From Collimonas pratensis (GTDB lineage Bacteria; Pseudomonadota; Gammaproteobacteria; Burkholderiales; Burkholderiaceae_D): a stretch of 64,000 nucleotides of DNA. The position numbers and the translations under genes are program-made. The notes under the pieces were generated by a model, which had not been told where the DNA came from, made no database searches, and saw nothing but the letters and a program-made list of their open reading frames with translations. The DNA lies in NCBI RefSeq assembly GCF_001584185.1, contig NZ_CP013234.1, positions 3,720,001 to 3,784,000 of the forward strand, in the 5' to 3' direction. Positions 45,124 to 53,192 of the stretch are shown piece after piece (position 1 is the first letter of the stretch; every line of letters begins with the position of its first letter).

Positions 45124-45906
45124 ATGTTTTCCGCGATGAATATACCGATTCGCGACTGGCGACAACAACGCATCTGGTTCATTGGAGCGTCCAGCGGCAT
45201 CGGCGCAGCTTTAGCGAGGTATGCTTTGTCAGCTGGCGCGGATGTCATTATTTCGGCGCGCCGGGTTGAGCGCTTGCACCAGGTCGCTGCCGCCCATCCT
45301 TCCGCCCATGTAGTGCCCCTCGATGTACTTGATGTTGATGCATGGAGTGTGGCATATCGACACATACTCGATCAAATCGGCACCATAGACTTAATCGTTT
45401 TTTGCGCAGCCAATTATCGCCCTGAACGTAGCTGGGAAGTCGATCCTGTCGTCGCCGAATCAACCTTGCGTATTAATCTGGGTAGTATCTATACCGGACT
45501 GGCAACCATCTTGCCTGATATGCTGAGCCGTGGCCATGGTGGAATCGCACTGATCGCCAGCATCGCAGGTTATATGGGCTTGCCGAACGCCAGCGTATAT
45601 GGGCCCAGCAAAGCTGCATTAATAAATCTGTCAGAAATTTTGTATAGCGATTTACATCCCAAAGGCTTAAATGTTTACCTCATCAATCCTGGATTTGTCA
45701 AAAGCGAATTGACTGACAAAAACACTTTCCCCATGCCAGGCCTGCAAACACCAGAACAGGCAGCTCATGTAATCTGGGCTGGGATAAGTGCGGGACGCTT
45801 TGAAATCCATTTCCCACGACGGGTTACACAAGTGATGAAGTTGTTGCAATTGCTCCCGTATCGCTTACGATTTGCACTCTTCACAAGATTTTTGAAAATA
45901 TCATGA
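45124..45906 (+). CDS. Short-chain dehydrogenase/reductase
   Basis: 260 residues, classical SDR. Cofactor motif WFIGASSGIGAALARYAL (TGxxxGxG variant), NxAA-like FCAANYRPE, catalytic Ser in IALIASIAGYMG and YxxxK in YGPSKAALINLSE, then LINPGFVKSELTDKNTFPMP. It reduces or oxidises a carbonyl in the lipid pathway; the substrate is unknown. Overlaps the next gene by four bases. Confidence 0.92.
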   Translation: MFSAMNIPIRDWRQQRIWFIGASSGIGAALARYALSAGADVIISARRVERLHQVAAAHPSAHVVPLDVLDVDAWSVAYRHILDQIGTIDLIVFCAANYRPERSWEVDPVVAESTLRINLGSIYTGLATILPDMLSRGHGGIALIASIAGYMGLPNASVYGPSKAALINLSEILYSDLHPKGLNVYLINPGFVKSELTDKNTFPMPGLQTPEQAAHVIWAGISAGRFEIHFPRRVTQVMKLLQLLPYRLRFALFTRFLKIS

Positions 45907-46325
45907 CCCATCGTCTCACCGCGTTATTGTCTTGGTACAGAGAGCTGACAAGCACAAGCGTCAGCCAGATAAGCCAGTTCTATCAGGCAGACGCGCAATT
46001 TAAGGATCCGTTCAATGATGTTCGTGGCACTGCTGCAATTGAAGCAATATTTGACCATATGTTTGCGGCCACCAAGCAGCCGCATTTCGTCATCGACCAG
46101 ACTGTTTCTGACGAAAAACAGGCTTTTATCACATGGAAATTTCATTTTTCTTTAACAAATAAACCGTATGTCATTTGCGGCGTATCTCATTTATTGTTTG
46201 GAGATGATGGACTAGTGAAGATGCATAGGGATTATTGGGATAGCAGCGAAGAGCTACTACAGAAATTGCCTCTAATCGGTGCTCCAATGCGTTGGCTACG
46301 CAAACAATTTTCAGCAACCAAATAG
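45903..46325 (+). CDS. NTF2/SnoaL-like protein
   Basis: 140 residues of the cone-shaped NTF2-like fold: LLSWYRELTSTSVSQISQFY, then FKDPFNDVRGTAAIEAIFDH and a C-terminal MHRDYWDSSEELLQKLPLIG. Such proteins act as isomerases, dehydratases or binding proteins. It is the last intact gene of the lipid operon. Confidence 0.88.
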   Translation: MTHRLTALLSWYRELTSTSVSQISQFYQADAQFKDPFNDVRGTAAIEAIFDHMFAATKQPHFVIDQTVSDEKQAFITWKFHFSLTNKPYVICGVSHLLFGDDGLVKMHRDYWDSSEELLQKLPLIGAPMRWLRKQFSATK

Positions 46326-46359
46326 CAGCATACATATGTGATACAAAAAGGTGGGATGT

Positions 46360-46725
46360 ATGAATAACTTAGGCGTTGAAGAGAGTTTTGCGCGTATTCA
46401 TTTCCGCAATAGTACTCAACGAGTACTTGTTACGGGAGCAACGGGCATGATCGGTCAACGCTTGGTTCGCACCTTAATTTCAAATGGTCACAAAGTCGTA
46501 ATTCTTAGCCGCAAACCTGCCCGTGCTGCTCGTCTCTTCGATAGCAAAGTCCAATGTATCGGCAATATGCATGAGCTCCCTCGCAACTACGGCCTTGACA
46601 TCATTATAAATCTCGCGGGAGCGTGAATTCTTGGGTGGCGCTGGACAGCTAAGCGACAAGAAATCCTCCGTCAAAGCCGTGTGCAGCTTAGCGCAGCGAT
46701 CGCTCACGCCCTGCAAGCTGGCGGT
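46360..46725 (+). pseudogene. TIGR01777-type epimerase, broken
   Basis: The ATG at 46360 (AAGGTG upstream) opens an NAD-binding fold: RVLVTGATGMIGQRLVRTLI ... IIINLAGA. An in-frame TGA (46624-46626) then interrupts the conserved NLAG-A-ILG-RWT motif. The same frame continues ILGWRWTAKRQEILRQSRVQ up to about 46725 before homology ends. The full enzyme is about 300 residues, so roughly two thirds are lost. Confidence 0.85.
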
Positions 46726-46989
46726 TGGTTTTGCGATGAGATCATAACTACTGTCAGATGAGTTAGATGTTGATTTACTGAGATGCTTCCTATCTCGAGG
46801 GTGCCGTTTTGATCGTTTTTTTTTCAAAGAAACGCCGTGCCGCAGCGATATCGCGCTGGGCACGTATCCTAGCAAAGCAGTGCCCATAAAGGGCTCGACA
46901 AACTATGTTGTCCGTTTTGAGCACGGTGGGTGCGACGTACAGGTGAAACATGAATCCTATGCAGGAAATTGAAGCGTTGGATGTTCGTT
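46726..46989 (-). other. Unassigned transposase-like debris
   Basis: No open gene. On the minus strand a short frame reads QRDIAAARRFFEK, which resembles a stretch of IS6-type DDE transposases, then loses similarity. Probably the remains of an older IS. Confidence 0.3.
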
Positions 46990-47341
46990 TATTTGCTGAA
47001 TTGACCCGGTCAGTTTGACCCGCCCGCCATATCCTCGCAAATGCTGCGGCCCTATTATAAGAGCCCTCAAAATCCAATTTCTTCAGATCTTCATGGATCT
47101 GCTTCAATGTGCGCCGTTGCTTGCGCTATTTGGCCGCCCCGGTCGTTAGCAACGCCGATAGCTGGAACGCATATTTGTCGATTGCACGGGGCGAACGCCG
47201 TTCCGCGTAGGACGGCTCTCTAATTTCCGTACGTAGAAAGCACCGGACGGTGTTTCTGGAGATGCCAAAGCGCCTAGTGATCTTTCTTAGATGGGCCTAG
47301 TCGCGAATGTGCCCGCGTCGGATAATGCCTAATAATGCCAC
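46990..47341 (-). pseudogene. istA: IS21-family istA remnant (N-terminal part)
   Basis: From a GTG at 47341 the minus strand reads VALLGIIRRGHIRD, a stop, then ITRRFGISRNTVRCFLRTEI (the IstA HTH), REPSYAERRSP, another stop, RTLKQIHEDLKKLDFEGSY, and FARIWRAGQ. This is the order of the IstA N-terminus with at least two stop codons and no catalytic domain. Confidence 0.75.
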
Positions 47342-47562
47342 GTCGATCAATCAAATCCCCTACTCAATGTCGTGAGTAGGATTGTGTCTTAAACGTGGGG
47401 CGGTTTTGTGTGCAAATCAACAAATTCGCGCCAGATCAAATCGCGATTTATACCAATGAAATGATGCCGAGCGTTTCGATATCACTCCAAATTGAATAGC
47501 TCGGCTTACGTGAACGCGCGCCAACACCGGATGCATGCTCGCCAGATCGAGACCACGTCAGG
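47342..47562. other. Short region between IS debris and the prophage module
   Basis: No gene seen. Contains the palindrome-like pair CCTACTCA/TGAGTAGG near 47360-47380 just upstream of the istA remnant, which could belong to the end of the lost IS21 element. Confidence 0.3.
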
Positions 47563-48150
47563 TCATCTCCCCGAATCTTTTTTCTTTCGCACTTCAGCTA
47601 GAGCGGCCATTTTTGTGCGCACACTCTTCCCCATCTCGCTATCAGCAGCGATATCAATTTTCTTACGACTACTTGAACGAGGCGGAAGTCCCAAGATTTT
47701 CTCCGCATTTGCCATGATCATCTTTCTTACCATGACCTCAACAGAAACACCTTCCTTTTCAGCTCGCTTGGTATAAAACTCAAGATCTTCGTCACTCAAA
47801 TTAACGCTGAATACATGCCTCCGGGGCCTCAAGCTGTCGATCATTCCAAGAACGCTTGTTTTGCTGCGCTCATCCAACTCGCGATAGCCTGACAGAAGCT
47901 CCACTTCGTCCTCGCTCGCCGGATCGGAAATCACGCCCGTCAGAACATACAAGACATCGACTCCCGCAGCCGCAATTGCAGTCATATAGGCCGTTCCAGG
48001 CTCCCTCTTGTCCGCCTCATATTTCACCTGACCGTCTTTTTGAACACCGCCAATCTCGGCGAAATCGGTCTGATTGAAGCCCAAGCGCACGCGTTCTTTA
48101 CGCAAGCGAGAACCAAAAGTATCTAAATCACTTATATTTTCGTTTGACAT
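47563..48150 (-). CDS. Prophage XRE-family repressor
   Basis: 195 residues. N-terminal HTH_XRE (about 12-68): FGSRLRKERVRLGFNQTDFA, then YEADKREPGTAYMTAIAAAGVDVLYVLTG. The C-terminal part is helical and charged, ending KKKDSGR. This layout is found in prophage repressors of betaproteobacteria. Divergent from the Arc-like gene, 58 bases away, which is where its operator should lie. Confidence 0.85.
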   Translation of the reverse strand: MSNENISDLDTFGSRLRKERVRLGFNQTDFAEIGGVQKDGQVKYEADKREPGTAYMTAIAAAGVDVLYVLTGVISDPASEDEVELLSGYRELDERSKTSVLGMIDSLRPRRHVFSVNLSDEDLEFYTKRAEKEGVSVEVMVRKMIMANAEKILGLPPRSSSRKKIDIAADSEMGKSVRTKMAALAEVRKKKDSGR

Positions 48151-48208
48151 GAATCTTATTGAATACTATATTTGAGGTTATTCCAGCAACGATTGTAAAT
48201 AATACTCT

Positions 48209-48403
48209 ATGGACCGAAAGCCAAAAGCGCGACGAGCACCCAAAAACTGCCTATCGAAGCAGATCGTTATCCGCCTTCTGCCTGACGAGGTTACTAAAAC
48301 AGATCAGTTTGCGGAAGCGGAAATCCGGTCACGTGCGTCGTTTATCCGCATCATCTTTCTGCGCGGTTTGCAGGTGTATGAACATGAGCAAGTCACCAAT
48401 TGA
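48209..48403 (+). CDS. Small Arc-like (ribbon-helix-helix) protein
   Basis: 64 residues: KQIVIRLLPDEVTKTDQFAE forms the beta-ribbon and first helix, and RSRASFIRIIFLRGLQVYE the second helix. Position and size fit a Cro- or Arc-like second regulator of the phage switch opposite the XRE repressor. Confidence 0.7.
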   Translation: MDRKPKARRAPKNCLSKQIVIRLLPDEVTKTDQFAEAEIRSRASFIRIIFLRGLQVYEHEQVTN

Positions 48404-48510
48404 TCGCTTCCGGCACCGCCCATGCATCTCGTCACTCAGAAATTTCGAACAGAGTTGAAGCACATCGACACCAGAGGTCACACCCTACACCAGATAAAAA
48501 GGACGATGGC

Positions 48511-48762
48511 GTGAGAGTTATCAGTATTCCCTGCCCGCATTGCCACCATCGCGTACGTGCCGCAAACAGCCACACAATGTCGGACATGATGATGGAGATT
48601 ACCTACATGTGCAAGAACCCGGAGTGCGGTCATATCTTTGTCGCCGGTCTGGAAGTACTGCGCACCTTATCACCATCAGCCATACCCGACCCTAGCGTCC
48701 ACATCCAATTGTCCAAGCATGCCAGGAGCACCGGCGCCCATGCATCCGGACGGGAGGGGTGA
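48511..48762 (+). CDS. Ogr/Delta-like zinc-finger phage activator
   Basis: 83 residues from a GTG at 48511 (AAGGA seven bases upstream). Four cysteines in the Ogr pattern: IPCPHCHHRVRAANSHTM ... MCKNPECGHIF. P2 Ogr and P4 Delta activate late phage promoters through RNA polymerase alpha. No late structural gene remains here, so it may have no phage target. Confidence 0.85.
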   Translation: MRVISIPCPHCHHRVRAANSHTMSDMMMEITYMCKNPECGHIFVAGLEVLRTLSPSAIPDPSVHIQLSKHARSTGAHASGREG

Positions 48763-48900
48763 CGAATGTCCATGACTAATACCTGCGACATCCTGGCGCC
48801 ACCATAACGCCTCCTTAGCCAGCTTTACCCCAATTCGACATCAATCTGCAACGCCTGAAACAACGCGTGCGGGACTCGCTCACCCTTAAGAAAGCAAACC

Positions 48901-49119
48901 ATGCCTACGCAATCGACTTTCACCGATCTCAAAAAAATCACAGTCAAGCCAGTGGCGGTGCGTCTACACCCGGATCCTGACCATGGGATGTATTCAACTC
49001 AAACGGTTGTCTTTCATTTTGGTGACGGCAGTCAGCATGAAATACGTCTCCATCTCAATGCAGGTTTGAATGCGTTGGCCATTGGCGAACTGGTCACCAA
49101 TCAAGAGGTGACCGCATGA
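48901..49119 (+). CDS. Phage-type hypothetical protein
   Basis: 72 residues with KKITVKPVAVRLHPDPDHGM and FHFGDGSQHEIRLHLNAGLN, a beta-rich small protein. It overlaps the next small frame by ATGA, forming a chain of coupled early phage genes. Function unknown. Confidence 0.65.
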   Translation: MPTQSTFTDLKKITVKPVAVRLHPDPDHGMYSTQTVVFHFGDGSQHEIRLHLNAGLNALAIGELVTNQEVTA

Positions 49120-49214
49120 AAAAACTCTTTCTCGATCTTTGCGTCATCGCGTTCGGTTGCTGTCTGATGATGGCAGGCCCATTGCTACAAGTCGCCGGCG
49201 TTATCAAGGGCTGA
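49116..49214 (+). CDS. Very small membrane peptide (32 aa)
   Basis: MKKLFLDLCVIAFGCCLMMA and a second hydrophobic end. One transmembrane helix. Coupled to the gene before it by ATGA. Such tiny hydrophobic peptides are common in P2/P4-like early regions; function unknown. Confidence 0.55.
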   Translation: MKKLFLDLCVIAFGCCLMMAGPLLQVAGVIKG

Positions 49215-49216
49215 GA

Positions 49217-49291
49217 ATGAGCGGACAATTCAAACGCGCTAACCGACACGTTGCACCAGCATATCTGCAATCGGACGGTATAGCGGCATGA
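49217..49291 (+). CDS. Very small phage ORF (24 aa)
   Basis: MSGQFKRANRHVAPAYLQSD plus four residues; its stop overlaps the next ATG (ATGA). Kept only because it bridges a chain of coupled starts. Confidence 0.35.
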   Translation: MSGQFKRANRHVAPAYLQSDGIAA

Positions 49292-50130
49292 GCTATCGGT
49301 TCTATTCCTCCGAGGCCATCACCGGACTACCAAGGCGCATAGGTCGCGCTCTGCGTGAGATGTTCGAGCGCGACGGCATGACGAAGCATGAGCACAAGAT
49401 CGACGTTATCGACGAAATCTGGTCTGCCGATCATTACTTGCCGGCGCCCGACGCCCCCGATGCAGCGCTGTATCGAGCCGCTGACACTGCAGCTCGTCGA
49501 TGCTATCAGTACTGCGCCGATCTGCAATCCCTGGATGCCATTGTGTCGGCAATTCACGATCTCTGTGACCGCCATGACGTACCCGCACCTGCAGGCGAAA
49601 CAGAAAGTGAAATTATTCGCCGTGCGGTGGACAAGGCTTGGTGGCATCGTGGCATTCGTAAGGCTCATGCCCGCCGCAGCGAACACGTGGCAATCCGTCT
49701 CGGCTTCACCAATTACAAGGCGGGGTCCTATGTGAGCAATGAAACGGCCTATCGCCAGCGGCGGCGCAATAAGCAGAATGCCAAGCTGCTGGCCTCTATC
49801 GAGCTGCAAAACGAAAACGGCCAGGTCTATAGCCTGGAGGCACTGGCGGCATTAGGGACTGCTAACAAGTCGATCCGGCGAGGCGAACTGATGACGCGAA
49901 TTCGCGGTTTCGAGGAAATCGCTTTCGATTTAGGCCATGTCGGGCTGTTTGCCACGATCACAGCGCCAAGCAAGTATCACGCTGTACTGAGCAAGAGCGG
50001 TGAAATCAGCTTGGCAGTGGCCGCGTATGAAAAAAACGATATGGCGGCACGCAAACGCCTTGTCACGACCTGGGCCGCCCTCAGTGCCTGCCCTTACCCA
50101 CGAATTTTTATTACTGAAAGCGACCTATGA
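49288..50130 (+). CDS. Phage replication protein, gpA-like, N-terminal part only
   Basis: 280 residues that follow the N-terminal region of P2-type replication endonuclease gpA: YVSNETAYRQRRRNKQNAKL ... RIRGFEEIAFDLGHVGLFAT ITAPSKYHAVLSK. Complete gpA is more than 600 residues and has the rolling-circle tyrosines further on; these are missing. After WAALSA the sequence ends in an unrelated tail. It is probably an internal deletion product and unable to initiate replication. Confidence 0.72.
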   Translation: MSYRFYSSEAITGLPRRIGRALREMFERDGMTKHEHKIDVIDEIWSADHYLPAPDAPDAALYRAADTAARRCYQYCADLQSLDAIVSAIHDLCDRHDVPAPAGETESEIIRRAVDKAWWHRGIRKAHARRSEHVAIRLGFTNYKAGSYVSNETAYRQRRRNKQNAKLLASIELQNENGQVYSLEALAALGTANKSIRRGELMTRIRGFEEIAFDLGHVGLFATITAPSKYHAVLSKSGEISLAVAAYEKNDMAARKRLVTTWAALSACPYPRIFITESDL

Positions 50131-50315
50131 AAATACTCATGCACGCATGCCTAAATTCGCTCATGGCGTTCGCCATGCTTGGCATCGCCGAAACCATCCA
50201 GCCAGCGTTCAAATGCTTTCAGATTCGCTACTACGGCGCACTATCGGCCTTCGTGGCCTTAATCATTGTCATCTGCCTGGTAGTCGGCGTGCTCCTGGGG
50301 GCTTTCCATGAATAA
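50127..50315 (+). CDS. Small membrane protein
   Basis: 62 residues with a C-terminal transmembrane helix (FVALIIVICLVVGVLLGAF). ATGA overlap with the gpA-like gene and eight-base overlap with the next gene. Unknown function. Confidence 0.6.
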   Translation: MKILMHACLNSLMAFAMLGIAETIQPAFKCFQIRYYGALSAFVALIIVICLVVGVLLGAFHE

Positions 50316-50601
50316 GGCAGATCGCCCTATCAGCGTCAAAGTGCGCGACCGCGTGACGTTCGACACCGACGAAGGCATCCAGGCCGGTTACGTCAACGAC
50401 CTGCGGCGCGACCTGGGCAATGGCGAACTGCACGCCTGGGTTGAGCTGGAACACAGCTTACCAGGCTGTTTCCGTGCAGTGCCGGTCTCGGTCATTATGA
50501 CTTCTGACAAGGTCGGACCACCTTCGACCTGCTACATCGGGATGGATTGGGCAACCTACGCCGCCTATCTCAATACCCCGTTAGTCGCCGATGCAATCTG
50601 A
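50308..50601 (+). CDS. Phage-type hypothetical protein
   Basis: 97 residues; RPISVKVRDRVTFDTDEGIQ, then WVELEHSLPGCFRAVPVSVI suggests a small beta-barrel. It ends two bases before the methyltransferase pseudogene. Unknown function. Confidence 0.6.
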   Translation: MNKADRPISVKVRDRVTFDTDEGIQAGYVNDLRRDLGNGELHAWVELEHSLPGCFRAVPVSVIMTSDKVGPPSTCYIGMDWATYAAYLNTPLVADAI

Positions 50602-50603
50602 AG

Positions 50604-51519
50604 ATGGCTGCGTACTACAACGAGATTGATGAAGGCACAGCCCAATGGCTGCGCAACCTGATAGCCGCCGGTCACATTGCGGCCGGCGATGTAGATCAAA
50701 GGGATATAAGAGATGTACGACCAGATGATATTCGCGGATACACACAGTGCCATTTTTTCGCCGGGGTCGGCGTATGGTCATATGCCCTTCGCAGCACCGG
50801 ATGGCCTGACAACCGACCTATTTGGACCGGTTCCTGTCCGTGCCAACCTTTCAGCGCGGCAGGCCAAGGAACTGGATTTGATGACGAGCGGCATCTATGG
50901 CCAGCCTAGCATCACCTCGTCCGCCAGTGCAAGCCTACAACGATCATTGGAGAACAAGTTGCGAGCAAAGACGCAGATCCTTGGATCGACCTTGTACACG
51001 ATGACTTGGAAGCCTTGGGTTACGCCTTCGGGGCGGTCCCGTTTCCGTCTGCGGGCGTCGGTGCGCCGCACATCCGAGACAGGTTGTACTGGGTGGCCAA
51101 CACCGTCAAGAGCAAACGGGGATGGCGGCCAAACGATGGCGCATTGCTCAGCGACAGGACGCAAGCCGGACGGTACGAAATCGCAAGTGACGTTGAACGG
51201 CATAGCATCCCTAGCTGGATGGCCGACGCCAACAACGAGCGACTCGACAGGTGCCGAGAGTCTAGAGGCGAAGGCAGCAAGGGGGGGCGGGAGGATTTAT
51301 GTTGCGCGATCTGCCGACGATGCTGAGTTCCCCGGTCCGACTAACGGCTACTGGAGAGCTGCTGACTGGCTCGGATGCCGGGACGAAAAATTCCGGCCGG
51401 TTGAACCCGGCACATTCCCGCTGGCTGATGGGGTTGCCGCCCGAGTGGGACGACTGCGCGGTTACGGTAACGCGATCAACGCGGAAGCCGCCAAAGCGTT
51501 TATCGAAGCCGTTATGTAA
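50604..51519 (+). pseudogene. DNA (cytosine-5-)-methyltransferase with an amber codon and a G-tract frameshift
   Basis: The frame from ATG 50604 has motif I CHFFAGVGVWSYALRSTGWP and motif IV GSCPCQPFSAAGQG. It meets TAG at 50907-50909 after HLWPA where HHLV should follow, so a TGG-to-TAG change is likely. The same frame continues IIGEQVAS, GVGAPHIRDRLYWVA and MADANNERLDRCRES. At a run of seven G (51281-51287) it slips: the C-terminal target-binding and motif X part ([20 protein letters not shown]) is in the next frame and would be joined by six G. Two lesions, otherwise complete. Confidence 0.85.
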
Positions 51520-51582
51520 TAGCTAAAAAATAACCAACTCAGAAATCACCAAATGAATACCACTTTAAGGACCAAAGGCAAA

Positions 51583-51801
51583 ATGCTGATCAATCGAAAA
51601 ACATTGCTGGCCATGATTCCACTTTCAGATCGGGTTATCTACAATATGGAAAAGCGGGGCGACTTCCCAAAACGAATAGCACTTACAAGTAGAAACGTGG
51701 CATGGGACTTATCGGAAATCGAAGAATGGATCGACATCCGAAAATCGTCTGGCGACCAGGCCGCCCGTCCTGGATCTACGCTGCAAGTTTCTTACGCCTG
51801 A
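51583..51801 (+). CDS. AlpA-family phage regulator (excisionase type)
   Basis: 72 residues from the ATG at 51583, where the homologous part begins; an ATG at 51553 would add ten residues. MLINRKTLLAMIPLSDRVIY and DFPKRIALTSRNVAWDLSEI match the MerR-like AlpA fold. AlpA proteins switch on excision of P4-like elements. Its 3' end overlaps the integrase gene tail to tail by 26 bases. Confidence 0.85.
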   Translation: MLINRKTLLAMIPLSDRVIYNMEKRGDFPKRIALTSRNVAWDLSEIEEWIDIRKSSGDQAARPGSTLQVSYA

Positions 51802-52984
51802 TCGTCCACTCGTCAATCATATCCGCCCAATCCTGCAACATGGCCGTGCGCTGCTCCCTGTACTCGGCCTTGTTGTAGACCGCTCTAACGCCCTTCTGCT
51901 CATGCGCAAGGCATTTCTCGATCCAATCGGTGTTATACCCTGCCTCATGCAACAAAGTACTGGCAGTGCGTCGCAAATCATGCGGCCCGAACTTCGATAG
52001 TACCTGCCCCTCTTTCTGTGCAAGTCGATAAGTCAGAGTAAGTACCTGGTTCAATGTTGCGCTACTCATCGGCAGATCTGAATCGTAGCGCGAAGGCAGA
52101 ATGTATGCTGACCCACCGGCAAATGTCTTAAGCGCAATGAAGATATCTAGCGCCTGGCGCGAGAGAAACACCAGGTGCGCATTACGGCGCTTCATTCGTT
52201 CCTTCGGAATTGTCCACAGCGCTTGGCTGAAATTGATTTCATCCCACGTCGCATTCGTAAGTTCACTCTTCCGCACCATTGTTAACAGCAGAAGTTTGGC
52301 CGCCGCCCGTATGGAGGGCGTGGTGCCGATCCGCTCGATATACTGATACGCCACGCCAATTTCTTCCGGTGTCAGCGCACGATCACGAGGTTCAAACGTC
52401 GCGATGGTCGTTGGCCGTACCAAATCGGCGGGATTAACCACCTTTTGTCCGCGCTCTATCGCCCAGCGATAGACTTGGGAAACAATTTCCCGCACGTGTA
52501 CAGCGGTTGCCGGTGCTCCCCGCTCCACGATTGCATCAGTCAATGCGCGTAAATCCTCGTGAGTCATTTCAATTAATTTTTGATTTTCAAACTTGGGCTT
52601 GAGCTCTCGCGCATAAACCGACGTCCTCATATCCCGAGTCGAGTCCGCCATCTGATAACCGCGTAGCCATTTGTCCGCCCAAGCGCCGAAAGTCTCAGCA
52701 TCTTTCACTCGTGCTTTATCTCGCGCTTTTTCCTTGGCTGGAGACTTGCCGGCGGCGACCAATTTTTTCGCCTCGCCCAATCGCTCTCGCGCCTCCGCAA
52801 GCGTTATGCCACCGATGCCGTAACGTCCGAAAGTCAGTGTTTCCTGCCTGCCGTTAATTGAATAGTTGTAGCGAAAGGAGATCGAACCCGACGGGGTGAC
52901 CGCCACGTATAGACCGTCACGGTCGTTTACTTTGAAGAGTTTTTCCTCTGGTTTCAGATTGCGTAACTTGGTATCGGTCAACAT
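51776..52984 (-). CDS. int: Tyrosine integrase (DUF4102/P4 type)
   Basis: 402 residues from the ATG at 52982-52984 (AAGGA eight bases upstream; the longer frame to 53041 lacks a site). The N-terminal DUF4102 arm-binding domain (MLTDTKLRNLKPEEKLFKVN) is followed by a core-binding domain and a catalytic domain with Arg in LLTMVRKSELTNATW, HDLR in FGPHDLRRTASTLLHEAG, the second His in LAHEQKGVRAVYNKAEY and that Tyr as nucleophile. All catalytic residues are present. It lies between AlpA and the guaA end and is the obvious recombinase of the island. Confidence 0.93.
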   Translation of the reverse strand: MLTDTKLRNLKPEEKLFKVNDRDGLYVAVTPSGSISFRYNYSINGRQETLTFGRYGIGGITLAEARERLGEAKKLVAAGKSPAKEKARDKARVKDAETFGAWADKWLRGYQMADSTRDMRTSVYARELKPKFENQKLIEMTHEDLRALTDAIVERGAPATAVHVREIVSQVYRWAIERGQKVVNPADLVRPTTIATFEPRDRALTPEEIGVAYQYIERIGTTPSIRAAAKLLLLTMVRKSELTNATWDEINFSQALWTIPKERMKRRNAHLVFLSRQALDIFIALKTFAGGSAYILPSRYDSDLPMSSATLNQVLTLTYRLAQKEGQVLSKFGPHDLRRTASTLLHEAGYNTDWIEKCLAHEQKGVRAVYNKAEYREQRTAMLQDWADMIDEWTIRRKKLAA

Positions 52985-53009
52985 GGCCCACGTCCTTTTT
53001 TGATTAGAA

Positions 53010-53162
53010 ATACCATGATTCAGAACACCCCTTTTTTTCACGTTAATCCCTTAAAAATCAAAGGGATAACAAAAGCAAATACCATGAGAACAGAAATTTA
53101 TGTGACATGGTATCGGAGGTGACTCATGGTATCGGCCTGGATAATACCATTAGATATACCAT
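53010..53162. promoter_or_regulatory. Cluster of six ATACCAT/ATGGTAT heptamers next to the integrase
   Basis: ATACCAT at 53010-53016, 53079-53085, 53144-53150 and 53156-53162; ATGGTAT at 53107-53113 and 53126-53132. The same heptamer stands at the opposite ends of the element (13983, 16599, 16611). This is the pattern of integrase arm-type binding sites. Control of the int promoter is an alternative or additional role. Confidence 0.6.
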
Positions 53163-53192
53163 CGAAAATAGGTACTTGGGTATACGTTCGCA

